Source: Methanobrevibacter sp.
GTDB lineage: Archaea > Methanobacteriota > Methanobacteria > Methanobacteriales > Methanobacteriaceae
DNA length: 64,000 nucleotides
Direction of reading: 5' to 3'
Assembly (NCBI RefSeq): GCF_015062935.1
Contig: NZ_SUTM01000008.1
Coordinates: 1-64,000 of the forward strand
A program made the translations under genes and the position numbers. The stretch's first letter is position 1, and every line of letters begins with the position of its first letter. Under the pieces are notes generated by a model that was given only the letters and a program-made list of their open reading frames with translations, had not been told where the DNA came from and did not search any database. Positions 8,173 to 16,772 of the stretch are shown in pieces.

Positions 8173-8296
8173 GATGTGAAGTATATTTCATATCTTTATG
8201 AACATCAGTCAATCATTTTATAATCTCCAAAATGTTACAAAAATGTTCGAAATCTCGGAAGTAGGAAGACACTACTTCCCAACTCCCCCTTTTTTT
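8173..8296 (+). ncRNA. Predicted small RNA, copy B (~124 nt)
   Basis: Second copy of the unit. A TATA-like ATATTTAAATAGG lies at the same spacing before CGATGTGAA as in copy A. The 5' hairpin here uses TTCATA...TATGAA instead of copy A's arms, so structure may be kept while sequence changes. The stem CATTTT (8214-8219) with AAAATG (8229-8234) and its ATAATCTCC loop are identical to copy A. The terminator hairpin is GGAAGTAG (8257-8264) with CTACTTCC (8272-8279), then C5 and T7 ending at 8296, just short of the convergent dphB stop at 8300. Confidence 0.65.
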
Positions 8297-8299
8297 AAA

Positions 8300-9091
8300 T
8301 TAAACATCATCAAGAATGCTTGGGTCCGCTCCGGCAATTTCTACCAAATATTCTGCTTCGACAATGTGAAGCTTGGACGGAATTACAATACAGTGAAGAG
8401 GTCCGCCGAAATCAAAATCAATCAACTGCTTAATTTTACCCGCCTTGACACAAACATCCTTGGAACCGACACGGGCAATTCCCATTGCCAATGTGTCTTC
8501 ATCAATCAAACCTTCATGGTCAAGATTATCCTTAATGTTCATAAGATATTCCAAACCCTGATTGACAGTCATATAACGGTCCTTATGAGCTTGAATATCC
8601 AGTAAAACTAAAGTATGCAAATCCATTTTAAGATTTTCTTCAATGGCTTCATAAGGGGATTTCGGATAAAAATTATAGTCCGGGAAAGGAATGGTTGTTA
8701 CCTTACCGAATTTATATCCCTGAAGACCTGAAATTGCAGGTGCTGAAGATAAAATTGAGGAGCCGTGAATAACCTCATAATCAATTCCCTTCTTAGAGCA
8801 CTGCACTAAAAAATCACTATGAGTTGTTGCAATCAAAGGATCGCCCCCGGTAATCAAAGCAACATCTAAGCTTTTTGCCTCTTCGATAAATTTATGTTCT
8901 TCTTCAACTTCATTTCTAACCAAAACTTCAATTTCCTTACCGATCAATTCTTCAATAGCTTCAAAACTGGACCCGAATAATCTTGAAGTAAAAAACTCAG
9001 CATAAATTTTATCAACATTTTTTAAACATTCTAAACCTTTAAGAGATATATCTTTCTCATCAAATAATCCTAAACCCACTAAATAAAACAT
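8300..9091 (-). CDS. dphB: Diphthine synthase
   Basis: Dph5-family SAM-dependent methyltransferase that trimethylates the aminocarboxypropyl-histidine of elongation factor 2 on the way to diphthamide. The 263-aa length is typical. It opens MFYLVGLGLFDEKDISLKGL and carries the tetrapyrrole-methylase-type segment ALITGGDPLIATTHSD. No ribosome site precedes the ATG. Only 35 bp separate it from the divergent trm5 start, so the mRNA is probably leaderless or nearly so. Its 3' end converges on small RNA copy B. Confidence 0.95.
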   Translation of the reverse strand: MFYLVGLGLFDEKDISLKGLECLKNVDKIYAEFFTSRLFGSSFEAIEELIGKEIEVLVRNEVEEEHKFIEEAKSLDVALITGGDPLIATTHSDFLVQCSKKGIDYEVIHGSSILSSAPAISGLQGYKFGKVTTIPFPDYNFYPKSPYEAIEENLKMDLHTLVLLDIQAHKDRYMTVNQGLEYLMNIKDNLDHEGLIDEDTLAMGIARVGSKDVCVKAGKIKQLIDFDFGGPLHCIVIPSKLHIVEAEYLVEIAGADPSILDDV

Positions 9092-9126
9092 ATAAATTAT
9101 ATAAGAATTTAAACATAATAAATGTT
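9092..9126. promoter_or_regulatory. Minimal 35-bp divergent promoter (dphB / trm5)
   Basis: Both start codons are only 35 bp apart, in a fully AT-rich spacer holding overlapping TATA-like elements (ATAAATTATATAAG on plus; a TTTATTATG-type element on minus). There is no room for leaders with ribosome sites, so both transcripts are predicted leaderless or nearly leaderless. Confidence 0.5.
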
Positions 9127-10128
9127 ATGAAATGCGTAAAAGTTCCATTAAAACAATTAAATGACACCCGTTTAAAACTAATGGAAATCGGTCAAATGAA
9201 TATGGACTATAAAATTAAAGCAGCTGATGATTACGGTTATATTCCATTAAATGGAGATGTCGAGGGTTATGAAATTGTAGATATTGAATTAGAACCTATG
9301 AAAAAAGTTCCCCACAATTTTTCTGAAATACTTAAAGATGAGTTAACACCTGAGGAAATAGAAAATTTAAGAACATCCTTTGATACAATTGGAGACATTG
9401 TTATTTTAGAGATTCCTGATGATTTATTATCCAAAAAACAAATAATAGGTGAAGCCGCACTTAAATTCACTAAAAAACAAGCCATTTACATGAAAAATAG
9501 TGCAATTAAAGGAACAATACGCATTAGAGATTTGGAATTTTTAGCGGGAACAGATGATTCAATAACCATTCACAAGGAACATGGAGTAAGGCTGAAATTG
9601 GACGTTAAAGAAGTATACTTTTCACCAAGACTTGCAACCGAAAGAATTCGTGTAAGCAATAGCGTAAAAGATGGTGAAAAAATACTTGACATGTTCTGTG
9701 GAATCGGACCATTTCCTATTTTAATAGCTAAAAATCATGATGTGGACATAACAGCAGTTGACATTAATGAAGCCGCAATAAAATATTTAAATGAAAATAT
9801 CAAACTTAACAAATTAAAAGGTACTGTCAAAACATATTGTGGTGATGTGAGACAGGTCAGCGAATCATTTAATTGCAAGTTCGACAGGATTATCATGAAC
9901 CTTCCAGGTCTTGCATACACTTTCCTTGATGTTGCTGTTAATTTAATTGAAGATGGTGGAATAATTAATTATTATGAGTTCTCAGATTCATATGAACAGG
10001 GAATAAAACGATTAACTCATGCAGTTAGTAAAGCCGGAAAAGAAGTTGAAATTATAAACACCCGTAAAGTTAAATCAACATCCCCCGGAGAGTGGCATGT
10101 TGCAATCGACGGAAAAGTCAAAGGCTAA
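9127..10128 (+). CDS. trm5: tRNA (guanine-37-N1)-methyltransferase, Trm5 family
   Basis: A class I SAM-dependent methyltransferase that forms m1G37 next to the anticodon, preventing frameshifts; in archaea it also starts wyosine synthesis. The 333-aa protein has an N-terminal D1/D2-like region, the SAM motif DMFCGIGPFPI near residue 188, AVDIN as the acidic loop, and the NLPG active-site motif near 259. Length fits archaeal Trm5b-type enzymes. There is no upstream ribosome site, consistent with a leaderless mRNA. Confidence 0.9.
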   Translation: MKCVKVPLKQLNDTRLKLMEIGQMNMDYKIKAADDYGYIPLNGDVEGYEIVDIELEPMKKVPHNFSEILKDELTPEEIENLRTSFDTIGDIVILEIPDDLLSKKQIIGEAALKFTKKQAIYMKNSAIKGTIRIRDLEFLAGTDDSITIHKEHGVRLKLDVKEVYFSPRLATERIRVSNSVKDGEKILDMFCGIGPFPILIAKNHDVDITAVDINEAAIKYLNENIKLNKLKGTVKTYCGDVRQVSESFNCKFDRIIMNLPGLAYTFLDVAVNLIEDGGIINYYEFSDSYEQGIKRLTHAVSKAGKEVEIINTRKVKSTSPGEWHVAIDGKVKG

Positions 10129-10290
10129 ATCCTATTCAATTTAGACAATATTTTTAATATGTGGAACTTGAATTTTAATGTTTATTAAATCCGCATTAAC
10201 TCATCAAAGCTAAAAAAAATATTAAATTAAATATTAACAACAATTATGTTAATGTAAAAAAAAGAAAGAAAGAAAAAAATTCTTTCAAAA

Positions 10291-10617
10291 TTAGAACTGG
10301 ATTCTGTTACCAGTCCAATCGTCATCATCATTGAAAGCATCAGCTTTCTTTTCATCTTCGATATATTGTTCAATATCCCTATATAATTTAACTCTGAATA
10401 TATCCGGATAAGCGATATATAACATGTCTCCATTTGCACTGGTTTCTTTCATATAGGTTTCTTCAAACTCAATGATGCAATCGGTATCTTTATTAAAATG
10501 ATGAACTTCATTTGCACATAAAATTTTAAAATGTACAAAATCATCTTTTAATAATTCTTTAACTAAATCCTTGATTAAAGGTGGGTAATTTGTTGCCTTG
10601 CTACTTTTTATCTCCAT
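10291..10617 (-). CDS. Hypothetical acidic protein
   Basis: A 108-aa acidic soluble protein, unrecognised. It contains KELLKDDFVHFKILCANEVH and ends in an Asp-rich tail (FNDDDDWTGN). The start is supported by a strong GAGGAGAT ribosome site just upstream of the ATG at 10617. It stands alone: trm5 converges with it across about 160 bp, and mtnA, also on minus, begins with its stop at 10775. No domain or signal is visible. Confidence 0.6.
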   Translation of the reverse strand: MEIKSSKATNYPPLIKDLVKELLKDDFVHFKILCANEVHHFNKDTDCIIEFEETYMKETSANGDMLYIAYPDIFRVKLYRDIEQYIEDEKKADAFNDDDDWTGNRIQF

Positions 10618-10774
10618 TATATCTCCTCAAAACATTGCACTTTGAAATTTATGTCATTACTCCACGTAATTTTCATCAAAAAACTTAAAATAATTCAAGT
10701 CCTCGATGGGCTTGTTGTAGAAATGTTATATACTATTTTAAATTTTATTGTTTAAATACTTAACATGACACATT

Positions 10775-11707
10775 TTAGATTGGGTCAATTATTCCTTTTT
10801 CAGTAATAATTCCGGTAATTAACTCCTTTGGAGTTATATCAAATGCAGGATTTATAACCTCTGTTCCTTCAGGACAAATTCTAGCTCCACCATAGTATCT
10901 TACTTCATCACCGTCACGTTCTTCAATAACAGTATCAAAAATTGATATTTCATTATCAAAAGTAGAATACGGAGCAGCCACATAAAATGGAATATCATGA
11001 TGCTTTGCTGCAAGAGCGACCATAAATGATCCAACTTTGTTAACAACACCACCTTTTGCAATCCTATCTGCACCAATGACAACTTTATCAATCATTCCCT
11101 GAGACATCAAGTATCCTGATGCAACATCAGGTATTAACTTAACCGGAATGTTTTCCTGCTGCATTTCCCAAACACTTAAGCTTGCACCCTGTCCACGTGG
11201 ACGGGTTTCATCACATATTACATTAATGTTCTTTCCAGCATCCCTTGCTGCTCTAAAAACACCCAATGCAGTTCCATAATCAACACAGGCCAAAGCACCA
11301 GCATTGCAATGAGTTAAAACTGTGTCACCATCATCAATTATTTCGGCACCGTACTTTCCAATAGCTCTATTGGTGGCCATATCCTCTTCATACATTTTTA
11401 AAGCTTCACTGAGAGCATCTTCATTGCTGTTCAATACTCTATCAACAGCCCAGAATAAGTTCACAGCTGTTGGTCTTGCAGCTTTAACTTCTTTGGCCGC
11501 CATTTGTAAATCAACACCTTCCAAATCAGCAAGTGCCATTGCAAAACCTGCAGCCACACCAATAGCCGGAGCGCCTCGAACAGTCATATTTTTAATTGCT
11601 ACAATAACGTCCCGATAATTATCACACCAAACATAGGTTAACTCATCGGGAAGTTTTCTTTGGTCAATAAGTTTTAGTTTATTATCTTCCCATTCAAGTG
11701 TTTTCAT
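10775..11707 (-). CDS. mtnA: S-methyl-5-thioribose-1-phosphate isomerase family protein
   Basis: An aldose-ketose isomerase of the MtnA/eIF2B-like family, 310 aa. Visible family signatures are the VRGAPAIGVAAGFAMAL segment, THCNAGALA with the catalytic Cys region, and VIGADRIAKGGVVNKVGS containing the catalytic Asp. In methanogens such enzymes act in methionine salvage on methylthioribose 1-phosphate; close relatives isomerise ribose 1,5-bisphosphate, so the exact substrate is less sure than the fold. It appears to be a single-gene unit. A long-stem inverted repeat separates it from ppaC upstream. Confidence 0.9.
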   Translation of the reverse strand: MKTLEWEDNKLKLIDQRKLPDELTYVWCDNYRDVIVAIKNMTVRGAPAIGVAAGFAMALADLEGVDLQMAAKEVKAARPTAVNLFWAVDRVLNSNEDALSEALKMYEEDMATNRAIGKYGAEIIDDGDTVLTHCNAGALACVDYGTALGVFRAARDAGKNINVICDETRPRGQGASLSVWEMQQENIPVKLIPDVASGYLMSQGMIDKVVIGADRIAKGGVVNKVGSFMVALAAKHHDIPFYVAAPYSTFDNEISIFDTVIEERDGDEVRYYGGARICPEGTEVINPAFDITPKELITGIITEKGIIDPI

Positions 11708-11736
11708 ATTAACACCTTTAAAAAAAATAGAATAAT

Positions 11737-11812
11737 AAAAAAAGCATAATTAAATGTTAGTTTCTAATTTTGTTTATTGCTTTGAGCATTTTTTTATAAT
11801 TATGCTTTTTTT
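11737..11812. terminator. 15-bp inverted repeat between ppaC and mtnA
   Basis: The arm at 11737-11751 (A7 then GCATAATT) is the exact complement of the arm at 11798-11812 (AATTATGC then T7), with a 46-nt interior. The structure ends in a T-run on either strand, so it can terminate ppaC (stop 11917) and would act in both directions. The 15-bp arms are unusually long for this AT-rich setting. Confidence 0.55.
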
Positions 11813-11916
11813 GAAAATATCCTCACGGATTGATTAGAGACGTATTATTAAATACATCTATTATTAACTTATCTATTACTCATTTATAAATTTATACATT
11901 TTTAGTATTGCCAAAT

Positions 11917-12837
11917 TCATGCATTTTCTGTCATGATTGGCACTACTTGTTTTTTACGGGAGACAACACCTTCAAGCAATGCAGTGTTATCTTCTAATTT
12001 TACGCCGTATGCTTTTTCAACAAGACCAGAATCTTTACCTAAAACAATAACTTGGGAATTACTGTTTACAATGTCAGTTATCAATAACATGAACAAATCT
12101 AATTCTTCGTCTTCGATAATTTTTTCGATTCCTGCTTCCAAATCATCTTTCATTGCCATTACATCAGAAATATCTGCGGTATTTACCTGGTTGACAATTG
12201 ATTTTACATCTTTAAAGTCAATTTGTTTTGCATCTAATGCTAAAATTTCTTCAATAGTGAAACTGCTTAAATCAGTTCCGGCTTTAAGCATTTCTAAACC
12301 GTATTCTTCAGCATCAACTTCAGCGATTTTAGCAAGTTTTTCAACAGCTTTAATATCATCATCAGTTGTTGTTGGAGATTTTAAAAGTAAAGTGTCAGAT
12401 ATAATAGCTGACAGCATTAAGGTAGCTATTTCTTTTGTAATTTCAACACCATTTTCTTCATATAATTTGCATAAAATAGTTTCGGTACAACCTACCGGTT
12501 CAAACCTTAAAAATAAAGGATAAGAAGTTTCCAAAGCTAATTTATGATGGTCAACAATTTTTAAAATATTTACATTTTCTAAATTGTCTATGGATTCTGC
12601 AGGAGAATTGTGATCTACCAAAATAACGTTTGCACCATCTTCAATACTTTCTAAAAGTTCAGGTGCTTCAATATCTAAATAATTTAAAATGAATTCAGTT
12701 TCTTTATTAATATTTCCTAATCTGTAAGCTTGAGCTTCAGAATTTCCTAATTCTTTTTCTAAATTAGCCATAACAATACTTGATGTTATAGTATCACTAT
12801 CAGGACTTTTATGTCCAAAAACATAAGTTTTAACCAT
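11917..12837 (-). CDS. ppaC: Manganese-dependent inorganic pyrophosphatase (family II)
   Basis: A DHH-family cytosolic enzyme splitting pyrophosphate to phosphate. Motifs are FGHKSPDSDT near the start (metal-binding His/Asp), LVDHN near residue 80, and DHH (IVDHHKL) near 105; a C-terminal DHHA2-type domain ends with SRKKQVVP. I start at MVKTYVFGHK (12837, 306 aa) because family II enzymes begin close to that motif and AAAGGA sits upstream. A start at 12858 would add seven residues and overlap the remnant gene behind it. Confidence 0.95.
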   Translation of the reverse strand: MVKTYVFGHKSPDSDTITSSIVMANLEKELGNSEAQAYRLGNINKETEFILNYLDIEAPELLESIEDGANVILVDHNSPAESIDNLENVNILKIVDHHKLALETSYPLFLRFEPVGCTETILCKLYEENGVEITKEIATLMLSAIISDTLLLKSPTTTDDDIKAVEKLAKIAEVDAEEYGLEMLKAGTDLSSFTIEEILALDAKQIDFKDVKSIVNQVNTADISDVMAMKDDLEAGIEKIIEDEELDLFMLLITDIVNSNSQVIVLGKDSGLVEKAYGVKLEDNTALLEGVVSRKKQVVPIMTENA

Positions 12838-12854
12838 ATTATCGTTTCCTTTTT

Positions 12855-13053
12855 TCATAAATTTATAAAATTAATATCAATATCAGTTATTAATTTATCT
12901 TTTTCATCAATAATTAATATTGCTATTGAAGCATTTTTACCCCCTGCACTTCCAGGATTAAATAACACCCATCATCAATTATTTCATTGGAACTTTGCAA
13001 TTGTGGTGTAACAAGAACGTCCGCTTCAAGTCTGCGAATTAAATTAATGAAAA
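12855..13053 (-). pseudogene. Remnant of a metallophosphoesterase gene (YfcE-like C-terminal end)
   Basis: Two out-of-phase minus-strand pieces read as the end of a phosphodiesterase. The upstream piece gives IRRLEADVLVTPQLQ and then NEIIDDGCYL. In the next frame it continues FNPGSAGGKNASIAILIIDE and ends IDINFINL at a TGA overlapping the upstream alternative ppaC start. NPGS and the IAIL strand are the usual end of YfcE/MJ0936-type enzymes. The GHTH metal motif expected between VLV and PQL is missing, and everything N-terminal is gone. A deletion plus a frameshift, so a decayed gene. Confidence 0.6.
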
Positions 13054-13080
13054 ATAAATGTTTAAAAAAAAAAATAGAAT

Positions 13081-13947
13081 TTAGTAATGACTTTGTGGAG
13101 TCATTCCTAAATGATGATCTTCGCTTTTTTTACCAGGTATTCCGTAAGCATCTGCTCTGCATTGAGTGCATGCTCTAAATACAGGTATGATTTCTTCCAC
13201 TTGTTCTCTGACACTTTCCATCATTGAACAGTCCGGACGGGAATAATGTTTCATTTTAGCTAAAGGAATTAACGGCAAAATGTTCATTAAAGAAGCGCCT
13301 CTTTTTTTAACCTCTTTAGCGATTTCAACAATGTGTTCATCATTAAGTCCCGGAATTAATACTGAGTTAACTTTAACTACTATACCGTTTGCAGCTGCTT
13401 TTTCAACACCGTCTAACTGGTTTTTAATTAATATTTTTACTGCATCATATCCTTTGTAGATTTTTCCTTCATATTTAATGAATGAATAAATATCTACTGC
13501 AATATCTGGGTCAATTGCATTTATTGTTACAGTAACAGAATTTACTCCGAGTTCTGCAAGTCTATCTGCATATTTTGGAAGTAAAAGTCCATTTGTACTC
13601 ATACATTTAATTAAATCAGGCTGTTCCTCTGCTAATTTTTCAAAGAACTTGAATGTTTCTTCATTAGCAAGGGAGTCACCAGGTCCTGCAACTCCAACAA
13701 CAGAAATAGGACCTTCTGCAGTTACATCATTAACATGTTTAATTGCAGCATCGGCATCCATTACACAACTTGCCACACCTGGCCTGTCCTCTTCATTGTT
13801 AATGTCCCTTGTACAAAAGTTACAAAAGATGTTACATTTAGGTGCAACAGGCACGTGTGCTCTACCGACTTTATCATGCATTTTTTCATTAAAACATGGA
13901 TGTGCTTTTGTTATATGTGCAAATCTTGAGCCTTTATGTTCAGCCAT
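13081..13947 (-). CDS. nifB: NifB-type radical SAM FeMo-cofactor precursor (L-cluster) synthase
   Basis: NifB fuses two [4Fe-4S] clusters and inserts a SAM-derived carbide to give the [8Fe-9S-C] L-cluster. The 288-aa protein has HPCFNEK near the N-terminus, the radical SAM motif C38-x3-C42-x2-C45, GPGDSL, and a C-terminal CTQCRADAYG. It lacks the NifX domain, as do other methanogen NifBs. A GTGAT ribosome site precedes the ATG. No nifHDK is present here. It lies 70 bp downstream of mmp17 on the same strand, which suggests service to the MCR activation machinery. Confidence 0.92.
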   Translation of the reverse strand: MAEHKGSRFAHITKAHPCFNEKMHDKVGRAHVPVAPKCNIFCNFCTRDINNEEDRPGVASCVMDADAAIKHVNDVTAEGPISVVGVAGPGDSLANEETFKFFEKLAEEQPDLIKCMSTNGLLLPKYADRLAELGVNSVTVTINAIDPDIAVDIYSFIKYEGKIYKGYDAVKILIKNQLDGVEKAAANGIVVKVNSVLIPGLNDEHIVEIAKEVKKRGASLMNILPLIPLAKMKHYSRPDCSMMESVREQVEEIIPVFRACTQCRADAYGIPGKKSEDHHLGMTPQSHY

Positions 13948-14017
13948 ACTATCACTTCTCCAATATATAACTCCTGTTATTTTGTATTGATACGAACAAA
14001 TATTTAAATTTTTCTAT

Positions 14018-14572
14018 TTAATTTTCCAACTCAGATATATATTCCTTAGCTTTTTCAATCCATGCATCAGCAATTAATTCATCAGTTGCCACTACAGTAA
14101 CAATATTTTCAGTGGACATGTCCTTAATAATTTTAAATCCTTCAGGCAATATCCTGAATATTGCATCATATATTCTTCTTTGCAGATTGGAGTGAGGGTC
14201 ATCAATTACTAAAGTTTTTAAATCAACATGGTCACCATCAATTTCAAGTTGATACCTATTAGGCTGATAAATCTCTTCCCTTGAAAATCTTTTCCAAAGC
14301 TGTTTTAAGATATTCGGAAGATAATTTTCATTATCAACAATTATACGAGTAACATCATTCTCTTTAACATAGCTAAGATTGGCAACATCTTCAAAAGTAA
14401 CTACCCTTGAAGTTTTTTTCATTTTAATAGCTAAGATAAATACAGGATCATCAGGATTGACATAAGCTCTTAAATCATCTACAGCAGCTCCAAGAACCAA
14501 ATCCTGAAATATCTGTTTAATGATGATTTCATAAACTTCTGCACCTCTTTCATCGTAGCATTCTACTAACAT
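14018..14572 (-). CDS. Methanogenesis marker protein 17
   Basis: A 184-aa protein recognised as marker 17, found in methanogens and reported as part of the complex that activates methyl-coenzyme M reductase. It is soluble, without cysteine motifs, and ends in a long helix (EKAKEYISELEN). It is last of five marker genes on the minus strand (mmp3, 6, 5, 15, 17), 19 bp after mmp15, and nifB follows 70 bp later. Confidence 0.85.
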   Translation of the reverse strand: MLVECYDERGAEVYEIIIKQIFQDLVLGAAVDDLRAYVNPDDPVFILAIKMKKTSRVVTFEDVANLSYVKENDVTRIIVDNENYLPNILKQLWKRFSREEIYQPNRYQLEIDGDHVDLKTLVIDDPHSNLQRRIYDAIFRILPEGFKIIKDMSTENIVTVVATDELIADAWIEKAKEYISELEN

Positions 14573-14591
14573 CTAAATCAAATCCTTAAAT

Positions 14592-15833
14592 TTATTTGTT
14601 ATCTTGTCTGTGTCCCATTCCAGATACTAAAAGAGCTGCTCCAACAGCACCGATATGTTGTGAATATTCAGGAACAATAACTTCGATTCCACCTAAAGTT
14701 TCACTTACAGCTTCAACAAGACCTGAAATCAAACTTGTTCCACCTACCTGAATTAAAGGTTCACGAATATCAATTTCCTGAAGTTGCTGTTCATAAACCT
14801 GTTCAGATACTGAGTGACATGCAGCTGCTGCAACATCAGCTTTAGAACCTCCAGCCGCAAGAGTGGTAACGAGGTCCTGAATACCGAATACAATACAGTA
14901 AGAGTTCAACATTGCTTTTCTCCAATCACCCTGGACCGCTAAAGGACCTAATTCAGTGATGTCCACATCCAATCTACGGGAAGTCATATCCAGGAATCTT
15001 CCAGATGCACCTGCACAGATACCACCCATAGTAAAGTTATCAGGAATACCGTTGTTTACAGTAATTACCTTGTTATCCATACCACCGATATCTAATACGG
15101 TAGCTTCTCCTTTTTGACAGTCTGCAAGATATACTGCACCTTTTGCATTAACGGACAATTCTTCTTGAATGAGTTCTGCTCCGAATTCCTGACCCATGGT
15201 GAATCTACCGTAACCGGTGGTTCCAATTCCATCCAAGTCATCCCAGCCGTAATCGGTTTGACCGAATGCTTCTGCAGCTGCGGTTTTTGCAGACTCAATG
15301 ATGTCTTTAGTGGATGTCCAACCGGTTCCTATAACCTGATTGTTTTCCATAAGCACAGCTTTGGTAGTTGTTGAACCTGAATCTAAACCAAGAGTAAGTC
15401 CTTCTTGTTTTTCACGAGCAAGAATACTTCTACGAGTAACGGTAGTAGCCAACGCTTCCATACGGATGAACAATTCATCAGCTTTTGTCCTTTCAGTAAA
15501 TGAATATGTAACTACTGGAATACGGGTATTATTTTGAATGAAACGTCTGACTTCATTTCTGACCAGTGCCGCTTCAGCACATCTGAAACAAGTTGCAATA
15601 AATACTGCATCAGGTTTGCATCTGCCTTCAACAATAGCCATAGCTCTTGCAATCATTAATTTTAAACTTGAACTTTGAGCTGAAAATCCGAATTTTTCAT
15701 AGGATTCGTCAATGTAATCTAAGTCGATTTCAGGAAGAATAATTTCAGCACCGAACTTGTTTGCTGCTTTTTCAATTTCCTTTTGAATTCCACTATATTC
15801 TGTTCCGCATGAAACTAAAGCAATTTTAACCAT
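14592..15833 (-). CDS. Methanogenesis marker protein 15 (BcrAD/BadFG-type ATPase)
   Basis: An ASKHA-fold ATPase related to activators of 2-hydroxyacyl-CoA dehydratases, 413 aa, linked to ATP-driven reductive activation of MCR. The N-terminal domain (1-140) has CFRC near 82-85. The ATPase part starts at [11 protein letters not shown] (about 149-159). Two cysteines that would hold a subunit-bridging [4Fe-4S] cluster are visible at [11 protein letters not shown] (C273) and SYCIVFG (C313). GGGGAGG precedes the ATG, 2 bp after mmp5 ends. Tight spacing marks it as co-transcribed with its neighbours. Confidence 0.9.
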   Translation of the reverse strand: MVKIALVSCGTEYSGIQKEIEKAANKFGAEIILPEIDLDYIDESYEKFGFSAQSSSLKLMIARAMAIVEGRCKPDAVFIATCFRCAEAALVRNEVRRFIQNNTRIPVVTYSFTERTKADELFIRMEALATTVTRRSILAREKQEGLTLGLDSGSTTTKAVLMENNQVIGTGWTSTKDIIESAKTAAAEAFGQTDYGWDDLDGIGTTGYGRFTMGQEFGAELIQEELSVNAKGAVYLADCQKGEATVLDIGGMDNKVITVNNGIPDNFTMGGICAGASGRFLDMTSRRLDVDITELGPLAVQGDWRKAMLNSYCIVFGIQDLVTTLAAGGSKADVAAAACHSVSEQVYEQQLQEIDIREPLIQVGGTSLISGLVEAVSETLGGIEVIVPEYSQHIGAVGAALLVSGMGHRQDNK

Positions 15834-15835
15834 TA

Positions 15836-16291
15836 TTATTCCTCCCCTATAGTTTCTTCTAGTGAATCTACAAATTCATTGATTTCATTCACCATCACAT
15901 ATGTTTCATCTTGATTAGTAGGATATGTAAGTTCCAATACTGGAATGCCCTTATTTCTTAGTAAGAAGATTGATAATTCATTGGTCCTTGCACAACCAAT
16001 ACAACCGAATCCATAAGGAGCACCATCAACAACTATTGCTGCTTCCGCTTCATCTATAAGAGGTCCGATAATAGCCATTCTTCCACGAACACCGGATGGA
16101 ACCTCAATAGCTGCATATTTAAGACCTTTAATTGGGTCTTCTTCAGTAATGTTCATTGGTGGAGAATCAATCTCCGGATCTTTAATTTTTTGTCTAATTT
16201 GTTTTTGTAAAACTAAAGGAGTGTGACCTCTTCTTTCAAGTAAATCTGCCAAAATTAATGAATTTGGAGGATAAACTGCAATTTTAACCAT
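15836..16291 (-). CDS. Methanogenesis marker protein 5
   Basis: A 151-aa protein of the marker 5 family, with [15 protein letters not shown] near residue 105, a candidate Fe-S or thiol site. The open frame begins at 16303, but GGGTGA lies five bases before the ATG at 16291 ([10 protein letters not shown]), which I take as start. It sits between mmp6 and mmp15 with almost no spacers. Its biochemical role is unproven; operon context ties it to MCR assembly or activation. Confidence 0.85.
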   Translation of the reverse strand: MVKIAVYPPNSLILADLLERRGHTPLVLQKQIRQKIKDPEIDSPPMNITEEDPIKGLKYAAIEVPSGVRGRMAIIGPLIDEAEAAIVVDGAPYGFGCIGCARTNELSIFLLRNKGIPVLELTYPTNQDETYVMVNEINEFVDSLEETIGEE

Positions 16292-16304
16292 ATTTTCACC
16301 CATA

Positions 16305-16772
16305 CTATTTATTTTCTAAACATTCATCCATAATTTTTTTAAATTCGTCAACGTCAATTGGTTTTTTCTCTTCAATTTCCACATCTTTAGGATTTTCTAA
16401 AGCTTCAGCAACAAAACCAAGTATCCTGTATTCCTTTTCCATTTGATGGAATCCTTCCCTTGGTCCAAATCTATGACCTCTGCATCTTCTAGGATCCCCT
16501 GGAGCAAAACCTCTTTCTTTTGTGAAAATGTGGTTTGGGTCTAATTTTCTTATTTCTTCAATAGCTTTATAAACATCTTCACTTTTTCCACTGATCATAG
16601 ACCCGTAACAAGTGTTTTTTATTGTAAGAGGTAAACCAAGCATATGAAATTCACTCACAATCTCTTGTTCGCTTACATGAGCTCCAGGCCCGATAAAAAT
16701 CATACGAGTAATTACATCAGGGTCCCAGTCTTCTTTACCCAACTCAGGACTCATTGTTAGATTCTGTGACAT
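16305..16772 (-). CDS. Methanogenesis marker protein 6
   Basis: A 155-aa marker 6 protein. Visible features are [10 protein letters not shown] near residue 54 and an Arg/Gly-rich segment [20 protein letters not shown] near 90. It starts inside the 3' end of mmp3 (29-bp overlap), which implies coupled translation. The alternative start MSPELG at 16754 would shorten the overlap. Marker 6 is one of the proteins associated with the MCR activation system. Confidence 0.87.
   Translation of the reverse strand: MSQNLTMSPELGKEDWDPDVITRMIFIGPGAHVSEQEIVSEFHMLGLPLTIKNTCYGSMISGKSEDVYKAIEEIRKLDPNHIFTKERGFAPGDPRRCRGHRFGPREGFHQMEKEYRILGFVAEALENPKDVEIEEKKPIDVDEFKKIMDECLENK

Larger units (their letters stand above)
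7863..8296 (+). repeat. Tandem duplication of a ~168-bp promoter-RNA-terminator unit
   Basis: Two diverged copies, 7863-8031 and 8131-8296, are separated by about 100 bp. Conserved in both: AAATAAAAA plus a TATA-like stretch, then exactly 41 bp to CGATGTGAA, then TATTTCATAT, the stem CATTTT/AAAATG with loop ATAATCTCC, a GGAAGTAG...CTACTTCC hairpin, and AACTCCCCC followed by a T-run. Sequence between these blocks has drifted. No protein frame is shared between the copies. Confidence 0.8.

Noticed and set aside
7863-8296. Minus-strand micro-ORFs at GGAG...ATG in each duplicated unit
   Set aside because: Read on minus, both copies show GGAG upstream of an ATG, but the frames are 9 and 3 codons with unrelated sequence, whereas promoter spacing and T-run terminators fit the plus strand.
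13081-13947. nifB as a sign of nitrogen fixation
   Set aside because: No nifHDK, glnB or nifEN in the window, and methanogens without nitrogenase also carry nifB.
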